DNA from: Acidobacteriaceae bacterium
Lineage (GTDB): Bacteria > Acidobacteriota > Terriglobia > Terriglobales > Acidobacteriaceae
Reading direction: 5' to 3'
DNA: 64,000 nt
NCBI GenBank assembly: GCA_031296325.1
Contig: JARLFY010000030.1
Coordinates: forward strand, 1-64,000
Under the pieces are notes generated by a model. That model saw nothing but the letters and a program-made list of their open reading frames with translations. It was not told where the DNA came from and made no database searches. Shown here one piece after another: positions 49,005 through 58,600 of this stretch; position 1 is the first letter of the stretch, and each line of letters begins with the position of its first letter. The position numbers were made by a program, and so were the translations under genes.

Positions 49005-50972
49005 CTATTCGCGTTCGGAGCGTTTCCAGTTGATGAGATCGCCGAGCGTGGTGCTGCTCGATGAGGAGGACGAGGACTTCTGATCCTTGTGGCCCTTCTC
49101 GCCGCTGCGTTCCTTGTAGCTCTCGACCTCGGCGCGGCTTGCCTCTTCGCCAACAGCGCGAATGCTCAGACCGACCTTCTTCTCTTCCTGGCTCATCTTG
49201 ACGATCTTGAACTCGAACTCGGCATCTGTATCCAGCTTGACCGGAACGTTGTTCTGATCGACCGCCTCGGAGATGTGGCAGAGTCCTTCGACTCCTTCTG
49301 CAATCTCCACGAACGCGCCGAACTGAGCCGTGCGCAGAACCTTGCCCTTGATGACATCGCCGACGCGGTGCTGTGCGAAGAAGGTGTCCCAGACATCGGG
49401 CTGTAGCTGCTTGACTCCGAGCGACAGGCGACGATTCTCCGGCTCTACGCCAAGAACAATCGCGCGAACCTTCTCGCCCTTCTTCAGAACCTCAGAGGGA
49501 TGCTTGATGCGCTTGGTCCAGCTCAGATTCGAGACATGCACCAATCCGTCGATGCCGTCCTCGATCTCGATGAACGCGCCGAAGTCAGTGAGGTTACGCA
49601 CACGGCCTTCGATGATTGCGCCGATCGGGTACTTCTCTTCGAGCTGCTCCCAGGGATTGTCCTGTAGCTGCTTCATGCCCAGAGAGATGCGACGGTCGTT
49701 GGGGTTGACGCTGAGGATGATCGTGTCGACCTCATCGCCCGGCTTGACCATCTTCGACGGGTGCTTCATGCGCTTGGACCAGGTCATCTCAGAGACGTGT
49801 ACCAGTCCTTCAATTCCCTGCTCCAACTCGACGAACGCGCCGTAGTCGGTGACGGAGAGAACGCGTCCACGAACCTGTGCGCCAATCGGATAACGCTCGA
49901 TCGCGTCCAGCCATGGGTCAGGCGTCAACTGCTTGAAGCCGAGCGAGACGCGCTGCTTCTCCTTGTCGAACTTCAACACCTTCACCTGAATCTCGTCGCC
50001 GACGTTGACTAGGTCGCGCGGATGCGTCAGGCGCCCCCAGCTCATGTCGGTGATGTGCAGCAGACCATCCAGTCCGCCCATGTCAACGAACGCGCCGTAG
50101 TCGGTCAGATTCTTGACGGTTCCGGTCAGGATGCTTCCCTCGTCGAGAGTTGCGAGCGTGACCGCCTTCTTGGCGTTCTGCTCCTCTTCGAGAATCTCCT
50201 TGCGGCTGATAACGACGTTGCCACGCTTCTTGTTCAGCTTGATGACGCGGACTTCGATCTCGGTGCCGATGTATCCGTCCAGATTGCGAACGGGGCGAAC
50301 CTCAATCTGCGATCCGGGCAGAAATGCTTTAATGCCGATGTCGACGGTAAGTCCGCCCTTGACCCGGCTGACGACCATTCCCTTGACGGGAACCTTGTCG
50401 TTGGCGGCCTGTTCCAGCTTGTCCCAGACCTTGTGACGCAGAGCCTTCTCATGGCTGACCAGATAGCCGCCTTCGGGCTCCTCGCGCTCAACAACAACCT
50501 CGACCGCATCGCCGACGTTAAACTTCGGCTTGCCCTCAAGATCCAGCACTTGATCCAGCGGGATCAGACCCTCGGACTTCAGTCCGATGTCGATCACCAC
50601 ATGCTTGTCGGTGATCTTGACCACGGTTCCCGTAACGATGACCTCTTCGGCGGTCAGGTTCTGGGCGGCGGCCGATTCGGCGGCCTGTTCGCGATCAAAG
50701 TTCGCCAACGCTGCAGCAAAGTCCGCCGCATCGTAGTCCGGCTCGGACTGCGAGTCAGAGTCTTCGACGCTTGCATTCGGAGCTTCGTTGCTGCTGGATG
50801 CAGACACGCTGGAAATCTCAAGCGGGGTCTCGACGACCGGCTCTTGCGTGGTTGAGGTGGTTTCGGTTGACAGCTCGGCATTCTCCGCTGTCGCTTCGGG
50901 CACTAGGGCTTCCATTTCGGTGGTCAGGGGTTTACTCTCGGTTTGGTCAGGATTGGGGACGTCTACGGTCAT
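49005..50972 (-). CDS. rpsA: 30S ribosomal protein S1
   Basis: 655-aa RNA-binding protein that helps load mRNA on the 30S subunit. Six S1 (OB-fold) repeats: repeats 3 to 6 are marked by TDYGAFVDMGG-, TDYGAFVELEQ-, TDFGAFIEIED- and AQFGAFVEIAE- segments, each followed by (G)LVHVS or LLHIT. The N-terminal 100 residues are acidic and Ser/Glu-rich (longer than in E. coli S1), and the C-terminus has a run of serines before TTLGDLINWKRSERE. Monocistronic with terminator at 48951. Confidence 0.96.
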   Translation of the reverse strand: MTVDVPNPDQTESKPLTTEMEALVPEATAENAELSTETTSTTQEPVVETPLEISSVSASSSNEAPNASVEDSDSQSEPDYDAADFAAALANFDREQAAESAAAQNLTAEEVIVTGTVVKITDKHVVIDIGLKSEGLIPLDQVLDLEGKPKFNVGDAVEVVVEREEPEGGYLVSHEKALRHKVWDKLEQAANDKVPVKGMVVSRVKGGLTVDIGIKAFLPGSQIEVRPVRNLDGYIGTEIEVRVIKLNKKRGNVVISRKEILEEEQNAKKAVTLATLDEGSILTGTVKNLTDYGAFVDMGGLDGLLHITDMSWGRLTHPRDLVNVGDEIQVKVLKFDKEKQRVSLGFKQLTPDPWLDAIERYPIGAQVRGRVLSVTDYGAFVELEQGIEGLVHVSEMTWSKRMKHPSKMVKPGDEVDTIILSVNPNDRRISLGMKQLQDNPWEQLEEKYPIGAIIEGRVRNLTDFGAFIEIEDGIDGLVHVSNLSWTKRIKHPSEVLKKGEKVRAIVLGVEPENRRLSLGVKQLQPDVWDTFFAQHRVGDVIKGKVLRTAQFGAFVEIAEGVEGLCHISEAVDQNNVPVKLDTDAEFEFKIVKMSQEEKKVGLSIRAVGEEASRAEVESYKERSGEKGHKDQKSSSSSSSSTTLGDLINWKRSERE

Positions 50973-51300
50973 CGTTCGGCTACTCCGGGACCCAAGATTT
51001 CATTCCATTTGTGCTGCACTCTCGGCGTACCAAGCAACATCTCCCGTGAGAGGGGTGCTTGATTCATCCGATCGATTTGGCAGGTGGGAATGATATTGCC
51101 TTGCAGAGGAGCTGCTGCACTTGGATCCCACACGCAGTTGCTCACCTAAAGCATATCGCCTTGCGAGGGCAGCGTCAATGCATGCGCATACCTTCACAGT
51201 GCGCATTCCCGAAAAATCGCCGTTCTGAAGCAGTCGAAACCAGCGCAAGCCTGTCTTCTTCGTGCCCGACGAGTGCGCGCACACTGTTATACTTTGCCCC
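50973..51300. other. Divergent intergenic region between rpsA and the HIT gene
   Basis: Holds the promoters of both genes. A -10-like TATCAT (minus strand, about 51092-51087) may serve rpsA and TATACT (51288-51293) the HIT gene. No gene or repeat copy recognised. Confidence 0.45.
51286..51293 (+). promoter_or_regulatory. -10 element of the HIT gene, suggesting a leaderless transcript
   Basis: TATACT (51288-51293) ends only 7 bases before the ATG at 51301, preceded by TGT in extended -10 position. There is no Shine-Dalgarno before the ATG. Confidence 0.45.
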
Positions 51301-51888
51301 ATGGAACGTCTTTGGACCCCGTGGCGCTACGCCTATATCACCCGCGACAAAGTTGCCTCTCGCCCCGGCGTCCCGCCCGAACTCGATGCATGGCCCGGCC
51401 CGACCGCAGACGCGGATTCCGCCGTCTGCTCCTGCGTCTTCTGCAACATGATCGCCTCAGTCAACTACGCCATCGCGCAAGGAATGGCCATCGAAACCGC
51501 CGAGAAGGCAGCGCACATCGTGGCTCGCGACTCCTCCTGCTACGTCTGCCTCAATGCCTTCCCCTACTCCACCGGCCACCTGCTGATCGTTCCCTACCGC
51601 CATCTGGACTCGCTCGCCGCTCTGCCCACAGACGAGGCGCAGGAGGTGATGGCCCTCGCCCAACGCGCAGAGTCCGTGCTGCGCGCCGTCTACAACCCCG
51701 GCGGACTCAACTTCGGACTCAACCTCGGAGAGGCGGGAGGAGCGGGCATCGCCGCCCACATCCACATGCACGTGCTTCCGCGCTGGATCGGCGACACCAA
51801 CTTCATGACCGTCACCGCCGGGACTCGCATCCTGCCCGAGGATCTCGACACCACCTGGGAGCGCATTCGCCAAGCCTGGAAACCCTGA
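51301..51888 (+). CDS. HIT-family nucleotide hydrolase/transferase
   Basis: 195-aa protein of the histidine-triad superfamily acting on nucleotide phosphoramidates or dinucleoside polyphosphates (Ap4A). Triad HIHMH at residues 153-157 (AAHIHMHVLPRW). Cys45 and Cys48 (SCVFC) look like half of a zinc site as in Ap4A-phosphorylase-like HIT proteins; NAFPYSTGHLLIVPYRH is the nucleotide-binding strand. N-terminus MERLWTPWRYAYI is typical of this subgroup. Preceded by a promoter whose start would fall on the ATG. Confidence 0.92.
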   Translation: MERLWTPWRYAYITRDKVASRPGVPPELDAWPGPTADADSAVCSCVFCNMIASVNYAIAQGMAIETAEKAAHIVARDSSCYVCLNAFPYSTGHLLIVPYRHLDSLAALPTDEAQEVMALAQRAESVLRAVYNPGGLNFGLNLGEAGGAGIAAHIHMHVLPRWIGDTNFMTVTAGTRILPEDLDTTWERIRQAWKP

Positions 51889-51903
51889 ACCGGCCAGACC
51901 AAA

Positions 51904-51995
51904 TTTAGAGCGCTTAGCCAATGGTGTAGGCCATCGCGCAGTGAGCGAAATGATGGGATTCTGAGACTGAACACGCGTTCAGTCTCAGAATGACA
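51904..51995. repeat. CATTC-related element copy 13 with perfect hairpin
   Basis: TTAGAGCGCTTAGCC..GTAGGCCATCGCG, then a 14-bp perfect stem TTCTGAGACTGAAC / GTTCAGTCTCAGAA (51959-51972, 51977-51990) and ATGACA. The rest of the gap to 52254 is AT-rich, without a gene. Confidence 0.65.
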
Positions 51996-52254
51996 CTTCA
52001 TTCTTGGTTCATATCAATTACTAAAATTGTCTAAATCGCGTTACCCATTAGTTGTTTTTATCCAAAGAAATAAAACAAAGCACAGCCTCCACGAAGCGAC
52101 AACTCCCGTTCTTCCCCCTAAAAAAACAGATTCGCGAAAAATTATTTGAGTATTCAATCAATTTCGGCTCATCTTGAGCAACACTACTGTCGATAGAAAC
52201 ATCTGACCGAGTTATAGAGATTGATGGGAAGAAAACAAGTTCTGCGGAGGGATT

Positions 52255-52521
52255 ATGGCATCCACTCAGAGTACATTCGCCAGTTTCAAGCCACTCCCGC
52301 TCGTTTCCCCAGTTGAACGAGGAAAACCGGTAGCGTCGGTAACGGCTCTGCGCGCGATTCCAAATCCCCCAACCGCACAGCTAATCTCTACCATGCGTGC
52401 GTTGGCGAGGGAGTCCGAGGACGCGCACATCACCGGCGGAACCAGATCGCTTGACCGTCGCCTGCTCGCTTTGAATCTTTCTCCAGCAGGTTCGGCAGAG
52501 TCCGCGCCCGTCCAGAACTAA
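52255..52521 (+). CDS. Hypothetical protein, 88 aa
   Basis: Not recognised. ATG 52255 has GGAGGG 4 bases upstream, and the coding part regains the high GC third-position bias of the genome after an AT-rich leader, so it is probably real. Composition is Ser/Pro/Ala/Arg-rich without hydrophobic segments; the C-terminus RSLDRRLLALNLSPAGSAES has no known motif. Soluble, perhaps disordered. It is alone on the plus strand between two repeat-rich gaps. Confidence 0.6.
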   Translation: MASTQSTFASFKPLPLVSPVERGKPVASVTALRAIPNPPTAQLISTMRALARESEDAHITGGTRSLDRRLLALNLSPAGSAESAPVQN

Positions 52522-52628
52522 GCGCGGTCGCCCCGACGAAGAACGCGTCCGACGGCAGGCGCGCCCGAGGATTTGTGTAGCCTACCGGCATGAACCTGCG
52601 CTGCAAGCAGGATAGGATTTTCAGCGGA

Positions 52629-53183
52629 TCATTCCGGCTTTGCATCCTCGGTGCGCGGGTGTCGTCTCTCTTCCGGAGGCGGCGGGGGGCCTACGCGAGT
52701 GGCCTCGTAGTTAGTGATCTTCCACGTCCCGGAGAACTGCCGCGCATAGACTCTGGTGTAGCGAAAGACGCCATGAATCGGCGCGCCGTCGTTGGTTCCC
52801 TCGACCTCGGCCAGCGAGGTGACGATCGCGGTCGAACCAATCAGCTTCACCTTCATGTCCGTCAGGTCGATTCGGGTCAGAACCATCTTCTGGCTCCTCA
52901 TGCGATCCAACTGCTGCGTCTTGGTCACCACCTGACCGGTCATACTGATGCCGACGAAGTCGTCCGAGAGCAGCTTTGCCATGGCGTCGGCGTCGCCGTT
53001 TAGTTCGGCGGTGCGCCACGCCTCTTCCAACTTCTCCACCTGATGCTTGAACTGATCGTGCCGCTTGGGATGCTGTCCGCTGGCCGACGCGCACAGAACA
53101 AACGCCACCGCCGCGAGGGCGATCCACGCAATTGCGCTGATGTCGCGCCGAACCACTCGATGCTGATTTCTATGCTCCGCCAT
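52629..53183 (-). CDS. Secreted DUF4440/NTF2-like protein
   Basis: About 184 aa from ATG 53183 (MAEHRNQH). A signal peptide or membrane anchor (AWIALAAVAFVLCASASG) precedes a SnoaL/NTF2-type fold: LEEAWRTAELNGDADAMAKLLSDDFVGISMTG (cone opening, residues 60-90), TRIDLTDMKVKLIGSTAIVTSL, FRYTRVYARQFSGTWKITNY. Proteins of this fold bind small ligands or catalyse isomerisations; many are uncharacterised. The tail is Pro/Glu-rich. Function unknown. Confidence 0.82.
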   Translation of the reverse strand: MAEHRNQHRVVRRDISAIAWIALAAVAFVLCASASGQHPKRHDQFKHQVEKLEEAWRTAELNGDADAMAKLLSDDFVGISMTGQVVTKTQQLDRMRSQKMVLTRIDLTDMKVKLIGSTAIVTSLAEVEGTNDGAPIHGVFRYTRVYARQFSGTWKITNYEATRVGPPPPPEERRHPRTEDAKPE

Positions 53184-53288
53184 AGGACAAGCCACCCCTT
53201 CCCCCGTGTGACGGATAGTATTCCGCATCTCACTGCGAAGTCAAAACAAAGTCGCATGAATGCGTTTTACCCGCGCGCAGAGCAGCTT

Positions 53289-53576
53289 TTAGACGACCGC
53301 GTCGAGTTGCTCAATCTGTTGTGCGAGCATCAGTTTGTAGAAGCCATCCGTCGCGTACTGCTGAAAGTGGGGCGTTGCGGCGTGAAAATCCAGCGCCGCC
53401 TGATCCGCATACTGCTCGTAGATCAGCACCGTCGAAGGATCGCCCTGATCGAAGTGCGCAACATAGTTCACGCAGCCAGCCTCTTGCCGCGAGGCCAGCG
53501 TCAGTTTGCGCAACATCTCCGCCACCGCATCATGATCCTTATCTTCAAACCGCATCCGAACCGTAAAACTAATCAT
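53289..53576 (-). CDS. Antibiotic-biosynthesis-monooxygenase (ABM) domain protein
   Basis: 95-aa dimeric alpha/beta-barrel protein: FTVRMRFEDKDHDAVAEMLRKL, SRQEAGCVNYVAHFDQGDPSTVLIYEQYADQAALDFH (over residues 29-65), SHF-like ATPHFQQY. ABM proteins act as quinol or heme monooxygenases without cofactor, or in quinone detoxification. No metabolic neighbour indicates the substrate. Confidence 0.88.
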   Translation of the reverse strand: MISFTVRMRFEDKDHDAVAEMLRKLTLASRQEAGCVNYVAHFDQGDPSTVLIYEQYADQAALDFHAATPHFQQYATDGFYKLMLAQQIEQLDAVV

Positions 53577-53605
53577 TATTTCCCTCGAATACTCCAGTAG
53601 AAAAT

Positions 53606-54916
53606 CTACGCCTTCAACTCAGCATCGAATTCTGGCAGGGTCATGGTCTGGCTGCGATCCGGCCCGGTGGAGACCATGCCGATCTTTGCCCCCGACTCAC
53701 GCTCCAGAAACTGCAGGTACTCCTGCGCCCGCTTGGGCAGCTTGTCGAACTCGGTGATCCCTTCGGTGGTTGCATTCCAACCCGGCAGCTTGGTGTAGAC
53801 CGGCTGGATCGACTCGTATCCGCGCATGTCGGCTGGAATCGTGTCGGTCAGCTTGCCGTTGATCCGGTAGCCGGTACAGACGGGAATCTCCACGCACTCG
53901 TCCATCACGTCCATCTTGGTGACCACCAGCCACTCGGTTCCGTTGATCATGTTGGAGTAGCGCAGCAGCGGCAGATCGAGCCATCCGCAGCGTCGCGGAC
54001 GTCCCGTCACCGCGCCATACTCCTGGCCACGCGCGCGCAGCAGGGTCGCCGAATCGTCATGAATCTCGGTCGGGAACGGCCCCTCGCCGACGCGCGTTAC
54101 ATAGGCCTTGGTCACGCCAATGACGGTGCCGATGGAGGTCGGCCCAACGCCAGTTCCGGTCACCGCTCCGCCCGCCGTGGACGACGAGCTGGTGACGAAG
54201 GGATAGGTTCCGTGGTCGATGTCCAACAGCGCTCCCTGCGCTCCCTCGAACATCACCTTCTCGCCCGAACGCAGAGCCTCGTTCAGCATGACCGCCGTGT
54301 CGGTGACGAAAGGCGCAACCTGCTCGGCCGCGCGCGCATACTCCTCGTACATCGCCTTGGGGTCGAGCGGCGCCGTGCCAAACAGAGCTGCGGCAATCGT
54401 ATTCTTCTCGTGGCAGGCATTTTCAATGTGCGTGCGCAGCAGCGCCGAGTTCAGCAGATCGACCACGCGCAGCCCACTGCGGTGCATCTTATCCTCGTAG
54501 GCCGGCCCGATGCCGCGGCTGGTTGTGCCAATCTTGGTTCGCCCCGGCGCGTTCTCCGCCGCCAGCTCGATCATCCGGTGATAGGGCAGAATGACCTGCG
54601 CGCGGTTCGACACAAAGAGCTGGCCATCAATCGGCAGCCCCGCATCGCGCAGCTTCTTCACCTCGCTGAGGAAGGCCATCGGATCCAGCACCACGCCGTT
54701 GCCGATGACGCCCTTGCACTCCGGCCGCAAGACTCCGCAGGGAATCAATTGCAGCACGAACTTCTTTCCGCCAATGATGACGGTGTGTCCAGCATTATGT
54801 CCGCCCGCATAGCGAGCCACTACGGAGAACTTCTCCGACAACACATCGACGATCTTGCCCTTGCCCTCATCGCCCCACTGCGCGCCGAGGATCACTGCTG
54901 ATTTACGTTGACTCAC
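53606..54916 (-). CDS. purA: Adenylosuccinate synthetase
   Basis: First committed step from IMP to AMP: IMP + aspartate + GTP. 436 aa. P-loop-like GAQWGDEGKGKIVD (the Asp is the catalytic base), YAGGHNAGHTV (His general acid), TTSRGIGPAYEDK, GEKVMFEGAQGALLDIDHGTYPFVT (split over two motifs), GPTSIGTVIGVTKAY and VTGRPRRCGWLDLPLLR. The start is GTG 54916, not ATG. Complete. Confidence 0.98.
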   Translation of the reverse strand: MSQRKSAVILGAQWGDEGKGKIVDVLSEKFSVVARYAGGHNAGHTVIIGGKKFVLQLIPCGVLRPECKGVIGNGVVLDPMAFLSEVKKLRDAGLPIDGQLFVSNRAQVILPYHRMIELAAENAPGRTKIGTTSRGIGPAYEDKMHRSGLRVVDLLNSALLRTHIENACHEKNTIAAALFGTAPLDPKAMYEEYARAAEQVAPFVTDTAVMLNEALRSGEKVMFEGAQGALLDIDHGTYPFVTSSSSTAGGAVTGTGVGPTSIGTVIGVTKAYVTRVGEGPFPTEIHDDSATLLRARGQEYGAVTGRPRRCGWLDLPLLRYSNMINGTEWLVVTKMDVMDECVEIPVCTGYRINGKLTDTIPADMRGYESIQPVYTKLPGWNATTEGITEFDKLPKRAQEYLQFLERESGAKIGMVSTGPDRSQTMTLPEFDAELKA

Positions 54917-54998
54917 GAGAAGTTTGCTCCGGAATGGTAGGTACGCATCAGGCGAATCCGCCCGCCACGTCCATGATCCATTCTATACTGCCAGTCAG

Positions 54999-55031
54999 TC
55001 GGAAGCAGAATCGGATTGAGTCTGCTTCCGA
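54999..55031 (-). terminator. Hairpin downstream of the CAP-domain gene
   Basis: TCGGAAGCAGA / TCTGCTTCCGA, 11-bp perfect stem, 11-nt loop, 16 bases past the stop; no T-tract, so possibly rho-dependent or stabilising. Confidence 0.5.
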
Positions 55032-55046
55032 ACTGCCGCGCCCGGC

Positions 55047-55847
55047 TTATGGATAGAGCAGGACAGCGATGTTGTAGGAGCTGAAGGAGCCGGTGTTGCT
55101 GGCCGCGCAGGCTCCGATGGCGGCCTCGCGGTAGCGACCTGAGGCGAGGCGCGTCTTGAGCTGGGCGGGAAGCTCGGTCAGGCTATCCGAGGTGAAGCGC
55201 ATGACGAACCACGGCTTGCGCTGGCCCGCGTATCCGCTGGACATGGAGCAGGTGCGGCGCGCATCGGAGATAGCCTCGGACTGGGTCGTCAGCGTGATCG
55301 GGCTGGTCTGCGCGACCAGCGCTCCGATGGCCGACTCCTGCTCTTCGAGTGTGACGGAGCGAACGGTTTTGGCGAAGTCCTCGACCGCATAAAGCTCGCC
55401 GCCACGCGCGATGACGCGGATGCCGACCGCGTCGACCGCCGGATCGAGCAGGTTGGCGCGGTGATGTTCGGAGTGCATCCATAGGTCTTGAATCTGCACC
55501 GCGCTGGGAGCCTCGCCGACGTTCTCGCTGATGACGCTGAAGGCGACTCCCGCCCCGGCTCCACGACTCGTCAGCTCCGGCTCGCCCGCAAACTGATGGG
55601 AGATGGATCCGTGCTGAGCCATTACAAGCGCGTGCTGCGCGGCAGCGCGGGCAAGCTGAGAGTCGCGGTATAGCAGAGGCAGCCCACGCGCCGCACGCTC
55701 CTGATTGGCCGCGGCCAGCAGATACTGCTCGGCGACCGTGGTGGAGTCACTTGATCTAGCGGACTGCTGCGCATGAGCGCAAGGAAGCAGAGCCAGCGCA
55801 GATCCCATTGCAAGCAGAAGAAACGATCGTGAGCGCAACTGCGTCAT
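55047..55847 (-). CDS. CAP/SCP-domain secreted protein
   Basis: 266 aa with signal peptide ([16 protein letters not shown], cleavage before QQS). CAP (CRISP/SCP/PR-1) domain: [83 protein letters not shown] with the His residues of the CAP cavity. A C-terminal extra 100 residues carry Cys in TCSMSS and GACAAS. Bacterial CAP proteins are secreted with unknown function. Its ATG overlaps the fcl stop (ATGA), coupling it to fcl. Confidence 0.88.
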   Translation of the reverse strand: MTQLRSRSFLLLAMGSALALLPCAHAQQSARSSDSTTVAEQYLLAAANQERAARGLPLLYRDSQLARAAAQHALVMAQHGSISHQFAGEPELTSRGAGAGVAFSVISENVGEAPSAVQIQDLWMHSEHHRANLLDPAVDAVGIRVIARGGELYAVEDFAKTVRSVTLEEQESAIGALVAQTSPITLTTQSEAISDARRTCSMSSGYAGQRKPWFVMRFTSDSLTELPAQLKTRLASGRYREAAIGACAASNTGSFSSYNIAVLLYP

Positions 55848-56809
55848 GCGCGGAAGTTCTCGAAGGCGCGGCGGATTCCCTCATCGAGACTGGTTGTGTG
55901 CCGCCAGCCGAGCGAGTGCAACAGGCTGACGTCGAGCAGCTTGCGCGGGGTTCCGTCGGGCTTGCTGGCGTCGAAGACCAACTCGCCGTCAAAGCCAAGA
56001 ACGCGCGCGATGATCTCGGCCAGTTCGCGAATGGTGACGTCCTCGCCGGTACCGATATTGACCAGCGGCGGCACGTCGTTCGTCAGCAGAGCGCCGTAGC
56101 GAGCCTCGTCGAGGTTCATCAGAAAGCAGCAGGCCTGGGCCAGATCGTCCGAGTAGAGAAACTCGCGGCGCGGCGTTCCCGATCCCCAGACGACAAGTTC
56201 GCGCGCACCCGCAGCCTTGGCCTCGCTGGTCTTGCGAATCAGCGCGGGAAGGACGTGCGAGCTATTCAGGTCGTAGTTGTCGCCTGGGCCGTAGAGATTG
56301 GTCGGCATCGCCGCCAGATAGCGCGTGCCGTACTGCCGGTTGTAGCTCCAACACATCTCGATGCCGCAGATCTTGGCCAGCGCGTAGGCGCGGTTGGTCG
56401 GCTCCAGCGGGCCGGTCAGCAGATACTCTTCCTTGATCGGCTGCGGGCAGAGCTTGGGATAGATACACGACGATCCGAGGAAGAGTAATCGCTTGACCGC
56501 CACTGCGCGACTGGCCTCAATGACGTTGGTCTGAATAATCAGATTGTCGCGAATAAAGTCGGCGGGGTAGGTGTTGTTGGCCAGAATTCCGCCGACCTTG
56601 GCCGCAGCGAGGAAAACGTACTCGGGCCGCTCGGCGGCGAAGAAGGCATCGACGGCGAGCTTGTCCATCAGGTCAAGCTCAGCGTGGGTGCGCATCAGAA
56701 GATTGCGATAGCCCAGACGCACAAGCTCGCGATGAATCGCCGAACCAACCAGGCCACGATGTCCGGCAATGTAGATGCGACTGTCGAGATTCATAAATGG
56801 CGCGATCAT
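55844..56809 (-). CDS. fcl: GDP-L-fucose synthase
   Basis: NADPH-dependent 3,5-epimerase/4-reductase turning GDP-4-keto-6-deoxymannose into GDP-L-fucose. 321 aa. Rossmann [27 protein letters not shown] (catalytic Ser, Cys), [14 protein letters not shown] (catalytic Tyr-x3-Lys), [26 protein letters not shown]. Start ATG 56809 (MIAPFMNL) has AGGGG upstream; 56794 is an alternative. Downstream of gmd, so with the GDP-mannose genes at 4147-6817 it completes a GDP-L-fucose route. Confidence 0.95.
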   Translation of the reverse strand: MIAPFMNLDSRIYIAGHRGLVGSAIHRELVRLGYRNLLMRTHAELDLMDKLAVDAFFAAERPEYVFLAAAKVGGILANNTYPADFIRDNLIIQTNVIEASRAVAVKRLLFLGSSCIYPKLCPQPIKEEYLLTGPLEPTNRAYALAKICGIEMCWSYNRQYGTRYLAAMPTNLYGPGDNYDLNSSHVLPALIRKTSEAKAAGARELVVWGSGTPRREFLYSDDLAQACCFLMNLDEARYGALLTNDVPPLVNIGTGEDVTIRELAEIIARVLGFDGELVFDASKPDGTPRKLLDVSLLHSLGWRHTTSLDEGIRRAFENFRA

Positions 56810-56899
56810 AAGACTGCCCCTACGAGAAGTGCAGAAGCAGATTCCTCCGCTTCGCTACGGAATGACAAATAAGACAGAAACTTGTGCAGAGCTTTCCTA
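56810..56899. repeat. CATTC dispersed element copy 14
   Basis: Core GCAGATTCCTCCGC..CTACGGAATGACA (56835-56867) between gmd and fcl. The gmd TAG stop (56897-56899) lies at its right end. Confidence 0.65.
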
Positions 56900-57982
56900 G
56901 GTCTCGTGGACGTTGTAGGCGTCGTAGCCGTGGCGCATCACGAGGGCGTCGCGCTGAGCAGCCTTCAGGTCGCACTCGACCATCTCTCGGACGAGTTCGT
57001 CGAAGCTGGTGCGTGGCGTCCAGCCAAGCTCACGCTGCGCCTTGCTTGCGTCTCCCAGCAGCGTTTCGACCTCGGTGGGACGGAAGTAGCGCGGATCGAC
57101 GGCGACAACGACCTTGCCGTCCTTGTCGAGGGCCTTCTCGTCGATGCCCGAACCCTGCCAGGTCAGATCCAAATCCAACAGTTTGGCGCAGCGCTGCACG
57201 AACTCGCGCACACTGTACTGCTGACCGGTGGCGATGACGAAGTCCTGCGGCTTTTCCTGTTGCAGCATCAACCACTGCATCTCGATGTAGTCTCTCGCGT
57301 GTCCCCAGTCGCGCTTGGAGTCGAGGTTGCCGAGATAAAGCTCCGTCTGCAGGCCGACCTTGATGCGCGCCAACCCGCGAGTAATCTTGCGGGTGACAAA
57401 CGTTTCGCCGCGCATCGGAGACTCGTGATTGAAGAGAATTCCGTTGCAGGCGTACATTCCGTAGGCCTCGCGATAGTTCACCACGATCCAGTAGCCGTAG
57501 AGTTTGGCGACGGCGTAGGGCGAGCGCGGATAGAACGGCGTAGTCTCGCGCTGCGGCGTCTCCTGCACCAGTCCATAGAGTTCGGAGGTGCTGGCCTGAT
57601 AGAACTTCGTCTTCTTCTCCAGACCGAGGATGCGGATGGCTTCCAGCAGGCGCAGAACGCCGAGCGCGTCGGAGTTGGCCGTGTACTCCGGCTCCTCGAA
57701 TGAGACCTGCACATGCGACTGCGCGGCAAGGTTGTAGATCTCGTCCGGCTGCACCTGCTGCACGATGCGAATCAGCGAGGACGAGTCGGTCATGTCGCCG
57801 TAGTGCAGGATGAAGTGGCGCGAGGGCAGGTGCGGATCCTCGTAGATGTGGTCGATACGCGCCGTATTGAAGAGCGAACTGCGGCGCTTGATGCCGTGAA
57901 CCTCATACCCCTTAGCAAGCAGAAATTCTGCAAGATAAGCCCCATCCTGCCCAGTAACTCCAGTAATCAGCGCCTTCTTCAA
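56897..57982 (-). CDS. gmd: GDP-mannose 4,6-dehydratase
   Basis: First step from GDP-mannose to GDP-L-fucose and other 6-deoxyhexoses. 361 aa. NADP-binding [67 protein letters not shown] (catalytic Thr/Ser, Glu), [16 protein letters not shown] (Tyr-x3-Lys), NHESPMRG and [15 protein letters not shown]. Full length; precedes fcl by 87 bases with a repeat between. Confidence 0.98.
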   Translation of the reverse strand: MKKALITGVTGQDGAYLAEFLLAKGYEVHGIKRRSSLFNTARIDHIYEDPHLPSRHFILHYGDMTDSSSLIRIVQQVQPDEIYNLAAQSHVQVSFEEPEYTANSDALGVLRLLEAIRILGLEKKTKFYQASTSELYGLVQETPQRETTPFYPRSPYAVAKLYGYWIVVNYREAYGMYACNGILFNHESPMRGETFVTRKITRGLARIKVGLQTELYLGNLDSKRDWGHARDYIEMQWLMLQQEKPQDFVIATGQQYSVREFVQRCAKLLDLDLTWQGSGIDEKALDKDGKVVVAVDPRYFRPTEVETLLGDASKAQRELGWTPRTSFDELVREMVECDLKAAQRDALVMRHGYDAYNVHET

Positions 57983-58048
57983 AACGTCTCTCTCCTCAAA
58001 ATCATCGCGTAAGATCGTTGACCCAGCGTTCCGCTCGGCACTTCCATA

Positions 58049-58519
58049 CTATAGGAGCTTGCCTTCGGCGAGGTCGCGGATGAGGTTGTGATCTGCCGCT
58101 AGAAAGTCAAAGGCGGGCAGAGCACTCAACGGAGTCCACTGCATCTTATTAAAGATGCGGTTGTCGAGCTCACAACTAAACTCGTTGACCACGAAGAACT
58201 GTAGGTCGATGGTGCCGCCGTTGCGATAGCGGTGTTGCAACTGCGCGATCCTGCGGCCGATCGTGGCATGGATGCCAAGTTCTTCGTCCAGTTCGCGAGC
58301 CAGAGCCTCTTCGGCAGTCTCGCCGGCCTCGATCTTGCCCCCGGGAAACTCCCATTTCAGGCTCATCGGCTGATCCGGCCGACGCTGACAGACCAGCACT
58401 TCGGTCTGGTCGCCGTTCGCGCCGGGGACTGTGCGCAGGATCAGCGCCGCAACCACCAGCCGAATCGGCCTATCGTTTGCATTGCCATGTCCGTCCAGTT
58501 TGCGAATGCGTTCTTTCAC
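58049..58519 (-). CDS. MutT-type NUDIX hydrolase
   Basis: 156-aa pyrophosphohydrolase, probably for 8-oxo-dGTP. The NUDIX box GGKIEAGETAEEALARELDE continues ELG and fits Gx5Ex7REUxEExGU. The N-terminal strand LVVAALILRTV and QRRPDQPMSLKWEFPG are typical of MutT. The first 20 residues are an extension. Cytosolic nucleotide sanitising; pairs in role with rdgB at 2706. Monocistronic. Confidence 0.92.
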   Translation of the reverse strand: MKERIRKLDGHGNANDRPIRLVVAALILRTVPGANGDQTEVLVCQRRPDQPMSLKWEFPGGKIEAGETAEEALARELDEELGIHATIGRRIAQLQHRYRNGGTIDLQFFVVNEFSCELDNRIFNKMQWTPLSALPAFDFLAADHNLIRDLAEGKLL

Positions 58520-58600
58520 AGCGGGGTCTATCTCTTTCCAACTTGATCTGATCGGCGTCCATGCGACACTCGATCTCTCTAGCTTAGACGCATTTCTCGA

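Noticed and set aside
53043-53600. 185-codon plus-strand frame opposite the NTF2-like and ABM genes
   Set aside because: Antisense shadow of two genes with recognisable folds on the minus strand.
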